The position numbers were made by a program, and so were the translations under genes. Source: Brachynemurus nebulosus (Eukaryota > Arthropoda > Insecta > Neuroptera > Myrmeleontidae). Taken from it: a DNA stretch of 64,000 bases. This document shows, piece by piece, positions 11,396 through 24,760 of this stretch (its first letter is position 1; every line of letters begins with the position of its first letter). Location: contig JAPWDM010000001.1 in assembly GCA_035578155.1 (NCBI GenBank), positions 159,871,498-159,935,497 of the forward strand, written 5' to 3'. The notes beneath the pieces were generated by a model that saw nothing but the letters and a program-made list of their open reading frames with translations, made no database searches and was not told the origin of the DNA.

Positions 11396-11992
11396 TTAAA
11401 AATCACTGTTTTGATATCTACATCGATAACTATTTACAGTACCAATACAATTTTCAAAAAATATTCCATGTACAGAAACGGTCTCATTACAATTTCATTA
11501 TATGTATAGATTACTAATCTCAAAATGAATTTTTACCGTACATACAGCGACAATTTATATATAAATATAAATTTTTAAGAAATTTACCTCCGGGACAAGT
11601 ATTAACAAAGTACATGGGGTAAGTATTAACACGCTAACATTTACCTCGATTAAACTTTGTGCAACACATACAATGTTATTAACTTGTATCCACTTTTAGA
11701 ATAGCATTATGAAATTACCTTTTAATAAAAAATGTAAACAATACAAAGACAACGGTTGTAACTAATTGAAAATGATGCTGCGTTTGGCATGTTGTATATC
11801 TAATTACCTATAAAATACAAACACACATTGTTACACAAGTTTTAAAAAGAATAGGGATTTTTGTCAATCATGATTAAAAGAAAATGAATTACCTATGCCT
11901 TTTGCAAAAGTTTTATTGTTTTATTGCAATCATTATCTTGTAGTGTTTTATATATGAAAATTGATCCTGAGAATCTCATCTTTCTAATGCTA
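11396..11992. other. Unassigned sequence
   Basis: No gene or repeat seen. Confidence 0.35.
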
Positions 11993-11994
11993 TA

Positions 11995-12979
11995 CACTGA
12001 GAAAAAAATACGGTAATTTTTACGGAAATTTCTAGTAAAAAATTACGGAGCTCTCTGGTAATGCGGGCATAAGTGACAGGCAAAGGAAAAAGTACGATGA
12101 GTATAGTAAAAATTACCCTATGGCTCCGTAAAATTTGACTGCACAGTAAAAATTACACTGTGACTCCGTAAAAATTTCGGCGCTGTACAGGAAAAATTCT
12201 ACTCTCTTACCGTATTATTTATAAGGTTTTTTTTTTATTTATTAATAAATAATTGTATTAAAATAGTTTAAAAAAATATTGATAGAAGGGTAAGGATTAA
12301 AATCAAATTATTAATATTGAAAAAATGTTCTGTGGTTTTTTATTATTTGTGGAAAAACATGTTTTAATAAACATCAATACATATAAAAATCTTAATTGCT
12401 ATATCTTAATTATTATTAGTTCTTTATCAATAATAAAATAATGCGATTCTAAAAATGATAACACTCCTGGTACACATCCACTCACTATCATGGCTCGACT
12501 GCTACTGAACTGCGGTAACGGCGGTAACGGTCGGGTTGTTAGTGAGTTAGGTATTCAAAATGACCTCGGTGCGGTATGACGTGCCTGTTTACCGTCGGTT
12601 TTGTGTGATGCTTGTGTGAGAGAGATGCTGAAAGAAAGGTTTCAAGGAGAAAATAGAGATAACAAATAACGTCTACCGTCTAGCTTAGTAAAAATTACAC
12701 TGTGGCTGCGTAAAAATCCTTCTATGTCTAGTATAATTTTACAAAAATTAAGTAAATTTTCCTGGTATCCACTTGAAATTTTACTAGCCCATCGAATTTT
12801 ACGGAGCTGTATAGGAAAAATTCTTAAGCTGTACAGGAAAAATTTTTAAATGAATCGTAAAAAATAGTGTTTGAAAGGCATTTTTAATATTTTTGCTTGA
12901 TAATTTCCTACCGACTGGTCACTTGAGCCTGGTTTACCGGAGGCAGCTCCGTAATTTTTATTGTAATTTTTTTTCAGTG
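11995..12979. mobile_element. TIR element with CACTGA ends
   Basis: Starts CACTGAGAAAAAAATACGG and ends TTTTTTTTCAGTG, with TA on both sides (11993-11994, 12980-12981). Inside, AGTAAAAATTACACTGTG and CTCCGTAAAATTT-like units recur in both orientations. No transposase. Non-autonomous DNA transposon. Confidence 0.65.
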
Positions 12980-13046
12980 TACGTTTTATCACGTTTTTTT
13001 TTTACAGGCAATGTGTTGCAAAGTGCTCGGAACAGCGATATGTCGA

Positions 13047-13107
13047 CTTTGTCGATTAATCGACAAAGACAGCTGGCAGGCGGAAATACTTTGTCGATTA
13101 ATCGACA
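13047..13107. repeat. Perfect 22-bp and 16-bp palindromes
   Basis: 13047-13068 reads CTTTGTCGATTAATCGACAA plus AG and equals its own reverse complement. 13092-13107 (TGTCGATTAATCGACA) repeats the core 45 bp later. A similar TCGA-palindrome set lies at 57.9-58.3 kb. Confidence 0.85.
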
Positions 13108-13856
13108 GTTGCCAGCGCTAGGGTTAAGAGTGATAATTTTTAATGACACTATTATAATAAACCAAAATTGAACATCGACTGTTGACATTGAACGCAAACA
13201 AACAACTGAAAAACTTTGAACGACGCTCTCAATTTATTATATCTTAAAATTCTAGATATGTTTTTGACAAAAAACGAAAAAATTACCAAAATATGTCGCC
13301 CCCAAAAATCTGCCGCCCTAAGCTACAGCCTATACTTAGCCTATTTAGAAAATAGGCCCTGTAGTTTACTCGAAATTCACTCAATGAATACTGATTACAC
13401 ATACATAGTAATAGTATATTACGTGAGTGAGGTTGTATGTTACACATGAGTGAAAGAGTTACGCAAGAGCCGCGTAGTAGCGAGTGCGTAATTGCGCGAG
13501 TGTGTAATATGCCTTACAAACGAGTTACCTAGTATATACTTTATCTACAACTAATTTGAAATTCACTTCACAATTAACAATAAAAATTTGGTACAAATAC
13601 AATACATTAAAATTATGTAGAATTTGAAATTTATTCAAAACAAATGTAAACATTCAGTTGCTATAGGTAAAATTTTTGTACAGATTTTAATATAATGTAC
13701 AATATAAAAATTAATAAAAGTGTAGTAGGTTGTGGTATTTTACAAATACATGCGTGTAAAGAGCCATTTTTTTGTACAGCTGTATGTAAAACATAGCTTA
13801 CCTAGATAGTATTTAAGCAATTCCATGGTAGTCATAGATAAACTCGTTTATATAAT
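13108..13856. other. Unassigned sequence, TTACGYGAGTG-type inverted words
   Basis: At about 13,400-13,510 the words ATATTACGTGAGTG, TTACACATGAGTG and GCGAGTGTGTAATAT recur in opposite senses around a GC-richer core, like the palindromes at 24.6 and 61.7 kb. The rest is unassigned. Confidence 0.35.
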
Positions 13857-15690
13857 GTACTAGCTGTTACCCGCGGCTTCGCAAGCGTAAATTTCGTAAT
13901 TTAGTAAAGGTAATTCCTTTTAGGTTGTTTGCTAAAATATTTTGCCCCTATTTTCTTATCATAAGCTGAAATGATAGGCTTTATTTATTTATATAAAAAT
14001 TTAAACTAAGCCTGTTAAGATGATGTCAACGAATTTGGTATAGACGTAAAATTTCAAATATTATATATTTTTAAAATACCTAATATTTTGTAGACTTGAC
14101 TCTAAATAACTATCCTCCCTATTCCTATTGGAAAATTTAAATCCCTACATCCCCTATAAGTCTGTTTGCATTATATTTGAACATTTCCTAAAGTAACTGA
14201 CTAATTGTTGAAGACACTAGAACAGTACGCGTTAAAAATGTAAAGTTTGACCTCTCCCCCATTTTTTTGCGTTTATTCCCTATTTTACTCTTTATAGGAT
14301 TAATTTTCAAAAAGTGATGAAACATGTAGTCATTAATTTATTTTTGACCTCCTTTGAATATGCCCTCCAGTTTCATTCGTGTAAAATTATCTTAACTGTG
14401 AGCAAGGCTACTTTAAATCAGTTAATCCGAAACAAATCGGACAAATTTAGCTCCAAATTAGTTCTTTAAAGTGCTTCGCTTCGCTCGCCAAACAGTTCAA
14501 AATTCTATAAAAGGTTAATTCCATGTAATGCTTCGCTCCGCTGGCCAAACGACTCGGAAGTAAGCATTAATATATCTAATTTTCACACTCTGAGATCTTT
14601 CCATAGATTCCATCCATAGATTGATGGTTTAAAAAATTATTTTAATTTTAGATGCTTTTCGAGATCGCAGAACCCTGGTGGATTTTTCAAAATTATGTTC
14701 AGTTCCCCCATAATTAAACTTTACTACTATCCTTTTCTAAAGTGAAATTTTAGTAAAAAAGTTTTGAAGTTAACATTTAAATTTTTAAATATTATTTTTA
14801 TTGTAACCTAGGTAATATTTTGTTTTTCTTTCTTTTGTTTCCTTTTATTGTTAAAGGAGAATTTTTGATATGTCAACTTTTGTCTTGAATATATCAACAC
14901 CCATAATGGACATTGTTATAATTTTGACTGGAGATGTTGTCAATGTTGAGATGGTGAAGCGTCTAAGGAAAAACTTATAAAGTTTCACTGAAATCTGTCT
15001 CGTGGTTTTGTGTCAGCCGTGCCCATAGAAAATCTAACTGATCATTTTATTATATAAATTCTATGTAATTTCCAAAATATCAGTTTTAGGTATAAGAATA
15101 TCTTATAGTAATAGATAGACTTTATATTTTTCTACATAATTATGATAAATAATATAGGTGATTCACTTGAAAAAAGAAAAAAAAGATTTGCACAATAAAC
15201 AAAAGATATTTAAAAAAATGCTTTATGTGACCACCCTGTATCAAGTCAAAAAGCTGAAATGTCACTGTCACATAGAATATTAGTAACAATTTCCAGCGAA
15301 GTCAAATTTTTATGTCAAAAACACTTCAAATAACAAATTTGGTGTCAACTTCCGGTATAACCGGAAATGGCACCAAGTTAAAAATATTTTAATTAAAATC
15401 TTCATAATTGCAAACTTCTATAACCAAATTTTCAAAAATCTATTTTATTTAGAAGACCATAAACTTTTAATGAAGATCCTATTTAAATCATCCTGTACAT
15501 AACCATTTGGGAGATCACATTAAAATGTGGCTAAGATTGATCGGGAGGTTAATATCTATATTCCCTGTAAATTTCAATTCTATAACTTTAATAGTTTTTG
15601 AGTTAAATCGTTTCGTACAAACAGACAGATAGACAGACGAAAATTTTTTTAAAGTTATATTTGGTATAGATGTCGAATTTGCTAACTGAA
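13857..15690 (+). repeat. Longer relative of the 10,966 repeat
   Basis: Starts GTACTAGCTGTTACCCGCGG and ends near AACAGACAGATAGACAGACG, the same kind of start and tail as 10,966-11,395. The interior is different and carries no intact coding frame. Confidence 0.45.
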
Positions 15691-16225
15691 AAACATACTA
15701 ATACTTAAAAATTTGAAAATCACAGACAGACCATTTTATTTTATTTATAGGTATTGATAATGTTATTTTTTTAGTCTTTAAATGATTAAAATGAGTTAAC
15801 TCGTCCTGCAATATGGCGGCTCAAAATGCTGTGACAGGTACATATTCACTGGTACAGGTGCCGCCATCTGTAACAGATTTTCCAAAATACGGTATATGTT
15901 TAAATAATGTTCAATTTTAGCAACATAGTTTAGTTTTTTTTTGATGTTGGGATGTTTGATATTTTTTCTTTTTCTTTTTTTGTAACCTTATCTATTGTAC
16001 TTATCACTGGCAGTAAGTAGTCCGGCATTTTGAGACAAAAAAATTTTTCCATATGGTTTGTTTAAAAGGGTTAAGCGGGAGTTTTTATTTTTCAACCAAA
16101 AAAACGGCAAATTTCAATAATTTTTCTCCCAGTGATTTTATTAACTAAGGGTACAATTCCTTTTTTCTTGTATTGAACAATATTCAAATTACAAAAAAAA
16201 ACTTTCTTCTCCCTCATATCATTTT
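15691..16225. other. Unassigned sequence
   Basis: No recognisable feature. Confidence 0.35.
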
Positions 16226-16349
16226 TAGTCGAATTTTCTCCGAAAAATTAGACTTATACAGTCTATACGATAAGAGCTGCGAGAGGCGAGACCAGGGGCG
16301 CTATCCGTTTTCGGACCCGTAGAACACGATTATGTAAAAAAAAAAGATG

Positions 16350-16413
<64 letters not shown>

Positions 16414-17874
16414 CCCGCAACCTTTTAATATGTGTAGGGCGCCCCTATGGAAGTTAAGAGATGAAATTTGGTAAGTGGGGCTTATTCCGATGCACAACAA
16501 TACTATCAAAGTGGGGTCAAATTTTGGGCAAATTTTTTTTCGGCCCGACCTTTAAGGGGGTGGTGGGGGGTGGAAAAGCAATAAAACTTTTCCAAACCGG
16601 TTTTAAATAATGTTTCGGTCAATTATCTACAACATATCCAAAATTCAGCTTCCTAGGATGATATGGTGGGAGTAGAGGGGGGAAAAACGATTTTCGCTGG
16701 ATCTAACAGGCCCCCAGCCCCCCAGAATTAACGTAGAGGGTTGAAATTTGGTGTGTTGATAAAGTTCGTACCTAGGTTGTGCTTTTTGGAGGTTTTAATA
16801 TTTTACCCCCACCCCCCTCATTTTTAAGCTACAATTTCATGCATTTTCGACGTTTTCGAAGTTTGTACCACTCGCACAGGTCACCCGAATAAACCTAGAG
16901 GGCTGAAATTTTGTATTCGGATTGAGTTAGTATCAAGGGGGTGCCTTTTGGGGGTCTCGACTTTTAACCCCTACTCCCACCATTTTTATACCCAAAAGAA
17001 CATGATTTTTCTTGTTTTTTAACAGTTTCGTTCGGGTCAAAATCTCCCCAAATAAACGTAGAGGGCTGAACAGCTTAAGCTAATAGCCAGACACTGTTTT
17101 TTGGAGGTTTCAACTTTTAACCCTTACTCCCACGATTTTTACGCCAATATTTCCTTAATTTTTTTGCTTGTTTTCTAACACGTCTAGAGACTCCATAAGG
17201 AAACCTAGAGGGCTGAAATTTTGTACGTGTATTCAGTTAGTATCCAGCTAGTACCTTGTAGAGAGTCCGCATCACTTTTCCCCCCACTTCTCCCATTTTT
17301 ACATCGGAATTGAATGCTATTGTTAAATGTGTTTTAAAAGCATTATGTTTATTCTAAATACAAGTAGGCGAATAGTAATTTTAAAAAATTTAAAAAAAAG
17401 TGAACTTACTTTTATGACAAATGAAATACATACATATTAAGTAATTTAAAAATGTTATTAAAGTCACTGTTTATTTATAAATTAGGAATTTTGGATTTTT
17501 AGTATTTATAAAATAGAAATTTTGGATTTTTTTGGAAAGAAAAAATATCTTTATAAAGGCCTTCCAGTTTACTATTTAAGGTCCTTTTTTAATTTTTAAA
17601 ACTAAAACATAAAGGCAATTAGCGGATAAACATGGGCAGGAATGTCCTCGTACGAATTGTGTTGGGTTTTTTTCTGCTACCTGTTTTCGGCACAAAATTG
17701 AAATTTACTGAGATACAGCCCTTAAATACTTAAAACCTTTTTTTAAAGCCTCGATCAGCCGAACACTCATCACCAGTTTTGAAACCAACAAAATGACAAT
17801 TCGGTTGTAGACTTTCAATACCGAAGATGAAGGGGAAAATTCGACTACCGTGATGGGGCCCCGCTGCTCACGGC
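16226..17874 (+). mobile_element. Family B copy 1 (Helentron-like)
   Basis: Begins after T's with AGTCGAATTTTCTCC and ends with GAAAATTCGACT (17,835-17,846) followed by a hairpin whose stem is CCGTGA (17,848-17,853) and TCACGG (17,868-17,873), then a T run. The interior contains a (TA)n tract and several units with GAGGGCTGAAATTTTGTA and a CCCC/GGGG-rich phrase. The same sequence lies inverted at 35,577-37,223. Layout matches family A: inverted subterminal repeats, hairpin at one end. No coding capacity. Confidence 0.65.
16353..16411. repeat. (TA)n microsatellite
   Basis: TA tract at the same internal position in both family B copies (other copy 37,078-37,112). Confidence 0.95.
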
Positions 17875-19329
17875 GTTTTTATTATAAGGGTCGTCAAACT
17901 CGAGGCTGCAAAAAAAGAGGTGTCAAACGGTAACACCGATAACTCCAGTCAAGAATAAAATCAAAATTCTAAAAATTGTAGGTATGTATTTTAAAAAAAT
18001 TACGTTTTGGGGCATAAAAGTGCCCCACAATATTGAACGAATAAATAAAATATTAAACAAATTTTTATTTTGATGAACAAAAGATGCTATTTCCAATATG
18101 TAAGTGCTGCTAAGGGTTAGAATATTTAAAAAATTAAAATATTCTTTACAATGGCCTCTTGGTGGTAGGCTAACCATTATCTTAATACATTAAAATCGAG
18201 TAAAAATTTTTTGAGCTAGGATTTGCGCAAATTTGAAAAATGTCATTTCGAGCAAAACACATTTAAAGTTTTTTTGAAAAAAAAATTTTACTTATATTTT
18301 ATGAAATACTTATATAGATAAAGATACTAATAGCAAATCAGCCAATCCGGTACCGTAAATAATCCATAAGCAATTTCAAATTCTTCCTCCTGTAGTTCCG
18401 TATCCTGCTTTTTCCTTATTTGGCCTTCCGGTTTTACGCAGCGTCATCAAAATATGATTATACAAAAATCGGTATAACTTTTTTTCTACTTTGAATTTTG
18501 ACTTGAAATTTTAAATACATATTCTCGGAACATTTATAGACTCTTTTATTTATTTTCTTTCGTTGGCGTCTGTTATATTATAATGTTTTATGCCTCTATC
18601 CCGTAGGACCTGGAAAAGATGCAGCTGTGCCTAACTTAATCAAACAAGCGTAAACACTTTTTTACATTATTACACGTTGAAAAGAATATAAAGCTCCTTA
18701 TTAAAACCAATATTGATACATAAGACTACGTAAAAGCAAAATGAATGAGTATTTACTGACCGTTTATAAAAATTTTTCACATAAACTTTGCATTTCATAA
18801 AACAATTTTATTATGGAATTTATTAGCATCATAGCACGATTGATGAGCTTTCAATTGAAGGTTATTATAACTATTTACTACACGCATGACATTGCTGACT
18901 AAAAACCAGTGCTATCGACAGCTTGGTACAGCTATTTTTTTTTTTATTATAAAAATAAGAAATTTATTTCCCAGTTCTCCTTTAAATAATAAGAAATTTA
19001 TTCTGCATACAGCGATATCAGTTTTATCCTCGTGAGACCTAATGTGTTCCATTGTTATACAAAACTATTGAATGTTACAAAGTTATCAAGTTTCTAAAAC
19101 TAGATAACCGCAGCAGGAACATTAGCAACTATTTTATAGCGACTAATATTCTAAATATGAATCACAATAGAAGCTGATGTTTCTTTTACAGATTTTTGAA
19201 GTGAAAACTGTAACTGTTGAGAGTTAAAACTATAATGCTTTGGCTGTAATGACATTTACAATACAAAATTGTACGGTGACAAAAATGCTAGCAGTTACTT
19301 GATCACTGCTAACAATAAGTGTTTCATAT
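17875..19329. other. Unassigned sequence
   Basis: No gene or clear repeat. An 84-codon minus-strand frame at 17,923-18,177 has no recognisable domain. Confidence 0.35.
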
Positions 19330-19451
19330 TAGCGAATTTCCAAAACTGGAAATTCAGCTTTTACGCCAGGTGTCATGGTGCGACCTAAGCCCGAGACCAT
19401 ATCAGAAATATGTTTTGAGGTCCCTAGAATACGAAAATGATATTCACTAAA

Positions 19452-19519
<68 letters not shown>

Positions 19520-22500
19520 CCGCGCGATAACTCTCGAACGAAACGTTTAATGCTTATGAAATTTTGTGTGCGAATTCGATTTTCCAAATCGTTGGATGAG
19601 TTCGTTAGCCAGACACGTCGGATGCCCAGAAGTAGGTTTTCCGGGCGTTTTTTGTCAACAAAATGAGTTTTTTGCCAGAATTAAGCAATTTTTCAAATTT
19701 TTTTTTACACTAAGCCATTGTAAAAGGTAAAACGCATAAAAAATGTTTTTATACCGTTGCTCTAAATTACTTACTTTTCGAGAAAAACTAGGAAATATGT
19801 CGTTCTCCATTTCACTCGCACTCGCATTCTTTTTTTTTCTGTCTCATTTTTTGCGAGCTAAATTCGAAAAAAGCCGCTTTATAAGTAGCGTGTCATGATT
19901 TTTTTAATCCAATTTAACGATTCGGCTATATTCTATTTCTCTGTCAGTTAAATGTTTTTATAATGTATCTCTGTTCCATTTTTTTTTACAAAAAAAATCC
20001 CGACGATATCTGTTATGTGATATGATCAGAATTTAGATTATATTTACACCTTCCTAAAATTAATAAGAGTTTGCTTCAATCGTATAAAAATTACGTTAAA
20101 TCATATTCAAACAATAATATTTTTACGTAATTTTTTATCCAATTGACAATACAGTTATGATTAGAATTGTATAATCAGAGCATTCTAATATTAAATAATT
20201 TTGCACATTCAATTTTTTTTTTTAACAAAGAAAAATTTTTTTAAATTTTGACACATTCTTTTATGAAATTTCGATTAAGAAATATTAAAAAATTTTAAAG
20301 TGAATCATTTAAAAAGAGTTAAAAATAAATTAAAAAGGAAACATTTCTCTATTTTAACATATTTGTAAAGAAAATTTTACAGTTTACTTACAGTTTTTTG
20401 AAAAAATGTAATAACATTTTTACATACAATAAAGATTATATTTGAACGGTAGGAAATCCACAAATTTTTTTTTATTTCTTTAATTAATTATTAAATTTGG
20501 TTTTAGAAGAAAATCTTCGTCTAATTCGCTTCAAGCCGAAAGTATAGCCACTAATAAGGACATTCCACTGTTAAAATAAATGGAAAATATATTGAAATTT
20601 ATTTAATGAAAGCCATTCATACACATTTTTAAAATATCCTTTTGAATTATATAACAAATAAAATCTGTGTAAAAAAATCTAATTGACGTGTTTTTTCTCA
20701 ATTTGCTAATATTAAGTAAGGCTCGTTAATTAGGGAGTGATTGTGTTAAAATTTTCATATAAAATATGGTAATTTTAACCCTCTTTAAAAGAACATTTCG
20801 ATTTTAACAATAAAAAAATTTTAAAAAGTGTTTTCGTTTTTCCCGGATTACCAAAAACTGTTCATAGGCATATCTGTGACTAAAGTTGCCTCCCTTTCTT
20901 AAGAAAATAAAGTATTTTTAAAATTTTGTGCAAAAGAATAAAACACAATTAACGAAAAAAAAGTACGCGTTTCCATATTTTTAAGATTTTGTAGTACAAG
21001 AAAATCCTTATAAATTCATCATATCTGTTATTGCATTTACTAGCTTTTACGCAATTTAATAAACAAAAGTCTGAAAATGGACGTAGAATCTCACTGTTAT
21101 TAATTATTATGTCTTAGTCTTTTGAAAAATTATTTTTTGAACTAAAATAAGAATAGGAGCAATATAAACTTAGGGGTAAACGACAGGAGTATATAAACTT
21201 TATTTTAGATTCTACGTTTATTTTTACAGAAAATCATCAAGTACCTATTATTTCTTTTTTGAATGTATAAATACAAAAAGTTCGAAATTATTTTATATTA
21301 GAATTTCAATTTTGGTCGACCCTACGGGTTGTCCCCATTTACTCTTTTCTCGTCTCTTTTGACCCCAATTTTTCATAGAGAAGAAATTATACGATTTTTG
21401 AATTTTTCAAAAACCACCGATATTTTTAAATTTTTTTGGATACTGCTGATAAAGTGATCATCTTCGCGTAAATTTTTAATATATTAAAGATTAGGTACTC
21501 ATAAAATAAATACAAAAAAATACGGTGTGAAGTCGGAATGCGTACCTATTCATCCTTGTCTACGGTAGCACATTTTTTATTGACATAAATATTAGAAACG
21601 CAGGAAAAGAGACCAGGAATCAACATAGAAGTGGATTATGGTACGATATATTTTCTGAAAAAAGTGCTTAGGACCAAAGTTATAGAGTTCAAAGTGATGC
21701 ACTTGATGATCTTGAAGCACTTGACTCTCGTGATGCACTTGACTTTGAAGTTGACCTTGAGGTCAATTTCCAAAGTCATTTGAAAATCATTTAATATTTT
21801 TCAAAAGGAGTAGTTTACTTTTCATCCCTAAATGGTTCAAAGTATATTCGAACGAATTTCACATGCAAGATAGAAAATAAGTGATCAAGAAGTAATTTTG
21901 AAAAATACTTGCTCAATCGCAATCGGAAAAATAATAGTTAATCATATGTTGAATTGAATTCCTAATATGATAACTATAGAGTAGCAATAAAAATTTTAAA
22001 AAATTTTGAAAATTTCTAATATAACATAAAGTTAATGTTTAACTTACAATTGGAGTGATATTAAATCTTTTCTTAACTTCTAAAATTACTTACAAAAATG
22101 TTTTCTTCTAATTTTTTCTATAAATTTGCGCCTATTTTTTCATTTCGTCAGGTTTTTATTTTTTTTATTTTAGAAAAATAACGCAACAAATCAATTTTGA
22201 AGATAGATTGAGTCAATACATGAAATTACTGCTTATAGGTACAGGATATGGTCAAAGTTCGGCAATGGCTAATCATTTTCAACTGACCTTGAAAATCGAT
22301 TTCAGGGTCACTATCAAGTGCATCGCTTTAAATTCTACAAATTTGGTACTCAGCCCTTTTTTCAAAAAATATGCCGTTTCAAAAATATTTAGCTATAACT
22401 GTTTTCATCTACAGAGGTTGAATGGTGTTTTCTACCCCTAAAAAGCGTATTTAGCCGAAATAAAAAAACACGTATTTAATATTTTTCGCTGTTTAATAAG

Positions 22501-23221
22501 TATGTTAAGTTTCATTCAAATTGGCAAGTATTAGTTGGGTAGTGTTATTTGTCAGAATGTTTTGCCGATCTAGTTTTTTCAATATTTCTTTGCTCGTTTT
22601 CAGAATTTGTATTTTAATTTCTACGGACAAATAACTCATTCTTTTCTTCGATTTTAGTAACTTTTATTTGCTGATGTTGACCATTAATTGATCGAAACAT
22701 ATCAAATATTTTTCAATGATTTTTTTAGCGAATGTCGAAAATTTTGAAAATTTTTTCACCGTTAGTAAGTTAAAGTATTTGAATTCATTAAGTAATTAAA
22801 TGATGTCCACAAGAACCTTACGAACTACCATAAGTTATATGAGATCCCTAGGACCCGTTTTTTACTGTTAGGATAAACTTTTTACTAAAATTATTTTAGA
22901 TGAATAAAGGTTATGTTGTATGATTTCCGCCAGGGTTTACTGTTCCCATTATTGTAAAAAATAAACTAACCGACCGATTTTGAAAATTTTTTCACTGTTA
23001 GAGAACTAAATTATTTTAGATGGATACAACTATGCTGCACAAAGTCCGTTCGGGTTCTTGGGTTCCAAAAATATCAAAACTAATTACCCAGCCGATTTTA
23101 AAAAATCTTTTACTCTTAGAAAGCTAAACTATTTTAAATAGGTACAGTTCTTAGATGAGATCCGCCAGTCCCCAAAATTTGGAAATTCGCTATGTTATGC
23201 AGATGCTGCGACAGGGGTATT
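19330..23221 (+). mobile_element. Family A copy 2 (Helentron-like)
   Basis: Starts at AGCGAATTTCCAAAACTGG and is closely alignable to copy 1 for the first 330 bp, including TTTTGAGGTCCCTAGAATAC, the (TA)n tract and TAGCCAGACACGTCGGATGC. It ends with GGAAATTCGCTA, the hairpin GCAG-ATG-CTGC (23,199-23,209) and CGACAGGGGTATT. The interior differs from copy 1: instead of a large array it has only a few 120-bp-type units (22.7-23.2 kb), and it carries a TGACCTTGAGGTCAATTTC-type repeat near 21.7 kb. No transposase or helicase frame is seen. Confidence 0.6.
19455..19515. repeat. (TA)n microsatellite
   Basis: TA tract in the conserved 5' part of family A copy 2. Confidence 0.95.
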
Positions 23222-23580
23222 TTTTCAACTACTTGAATCGTAAAATGTCGTTTATATAGTAAATAATTTGACGCGTAAGCAACATTTACTATTTTGTTTT
23301 CTGATTACTATGGTTACAAAATACAGTTTACTATATAATTACATATATAAAATATATTTTCCCAGTACTCTCATCATAATTCATCTAAGTCATTATGAAA
23401 TAAAGTGTAATTTGATTTGAAAAATTGCACTTGATCAATTACAATGTTGCAAGGCATTATCGTTTTTCCGATACGACGTGATGTTTAGTAATTAACCAGC
23501 ACTACCATTAATAAACAGATGTGACGAAAAATGTAAATTTTTGATAGTACCTAAAGGAGTAATAAAATAGTTCTGATACA
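23222..23580. other. Unassigned sequence
   Basis: No recognisable feature. Confidence 0.35.
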
Positions 23581-24443
23581 TAAGGTAACGGGCCTAGTTT
23601 CTGACCTTTTAAGAGTGACGGCTGAGGTTAAACGACAGTAATAAATATAAGTTTAAACTTAAGAGACAATTAATAATTTTATCAACTAGTTTATGGCTTT
23701 CAAAATAAAGTCATACAAGTAAAATAATTATTTGAATTGAATTAATAATTTAAATTAATGTTTTAAAAATTGACAAAAAGGACCCAGTTTCTGACCTTCA
23801 AAAATTCTCATGTGACAGTTTTTGACCCTGACAGTGGCCTAGTTTCTGATCCTTAAATTAAAAAATACAGTTTTTTAAAATTTAATTTATAAATAATTTT
23901 TTATTGATAAAAATGAATGTTTAATGTAATACGTTATGAAAAATAACAAAAACTAATCGAAGATAACTATAAATAACAAAATAACTAACAAAAACTGGTT
24001 AGAATTTAATTGGGCCATACCACTTTAGAAGTGAGCCTAGTAATTGACCCTCATATTTCAATAATAAAAATCATTCTAAGGTATTTTATAAATATTTTAA
24101 AATAAATTTTAAACAAATATTAACCTGCTCATATATTTTTAATTAAGTTTTCATACTTACATGATGAATATTGCACAGATCAAAATGAGTACTTTGTAAC
24201 ATAAACTGTTAGGAAACTACCAAAAAAATAGCTTTACACACATTTTAAACTTAAAATTTTTTTTTTATTTAGTTAATATATTCTAAACTTTTTAAATTGC
24301 TGTTCATTAGACACAGAATAGATTACTTTAAATTAAGAATTTATTTTTTTTCTTATTTAAAATATAGTTTTTTTATTAATTTATAACAAAGTTGAAAAGT
24401 TCAGAAACTGGGCCAGGGTCAATTACCGGGTCTTTTACCTTAT
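23581..24443. mobile_element. TIR element with iterated AGTTTCTGACC motif
   Basis: Starts TAAGGTAACGGGCCTAGTTT and ends with AAACTGGGCCAGGGTC and GGGTCTTTTACCTTA. The motif GGCC(T/C)AGTTTCTGACC recurs at about 23,592, 23,785, 23,836 and 24,031 and inverted at about 24,403. No coding frame. Non-autonomous DNA transposon of unknown superfamily. Confidence 0.6.
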
Positions 24444-24614
24444 TATCAATATTTTTATCTTTTTAACATGAGTATGTTTTTAAACTGAAAAAGGTTGTAG
24501 CTGTGACACCTAAAATTGATATCTAAAAAATTGGTATTCGGCAAATTGGTATCAAAAAGTAAAGAACATGAGAATGACATGTATTTGATTGGACTATATA
24601 ATAGAATGTAGTAT

Positions 24615-24760
24615 ATAATAGTGTATTATTCAACGAGCTGGTAATGATAGCTATTACTCACGAAGATGGAATTGCGACACGAGCCGAATTTACGAGGCGA
24701 GTGTCGTAATGCATCTGAGTGAGTAATAGCCATTGCAAGCGAGTAGAATACTATATTTTT
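24615..24760. repeat. Imperfect palindrome, about 60-bp arms
   Basis: CTATTACTCAC...GAT...ATTGCGACACGAG on the left pairs with CGAGTGTCGTAATGCATCTG and GAGTGAGTAATAG on the right, around a short GC-richer centre. The whole folds into one long hairpin. Similar words occur at 61.65-61.79 kb. Confidence 0.65.
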
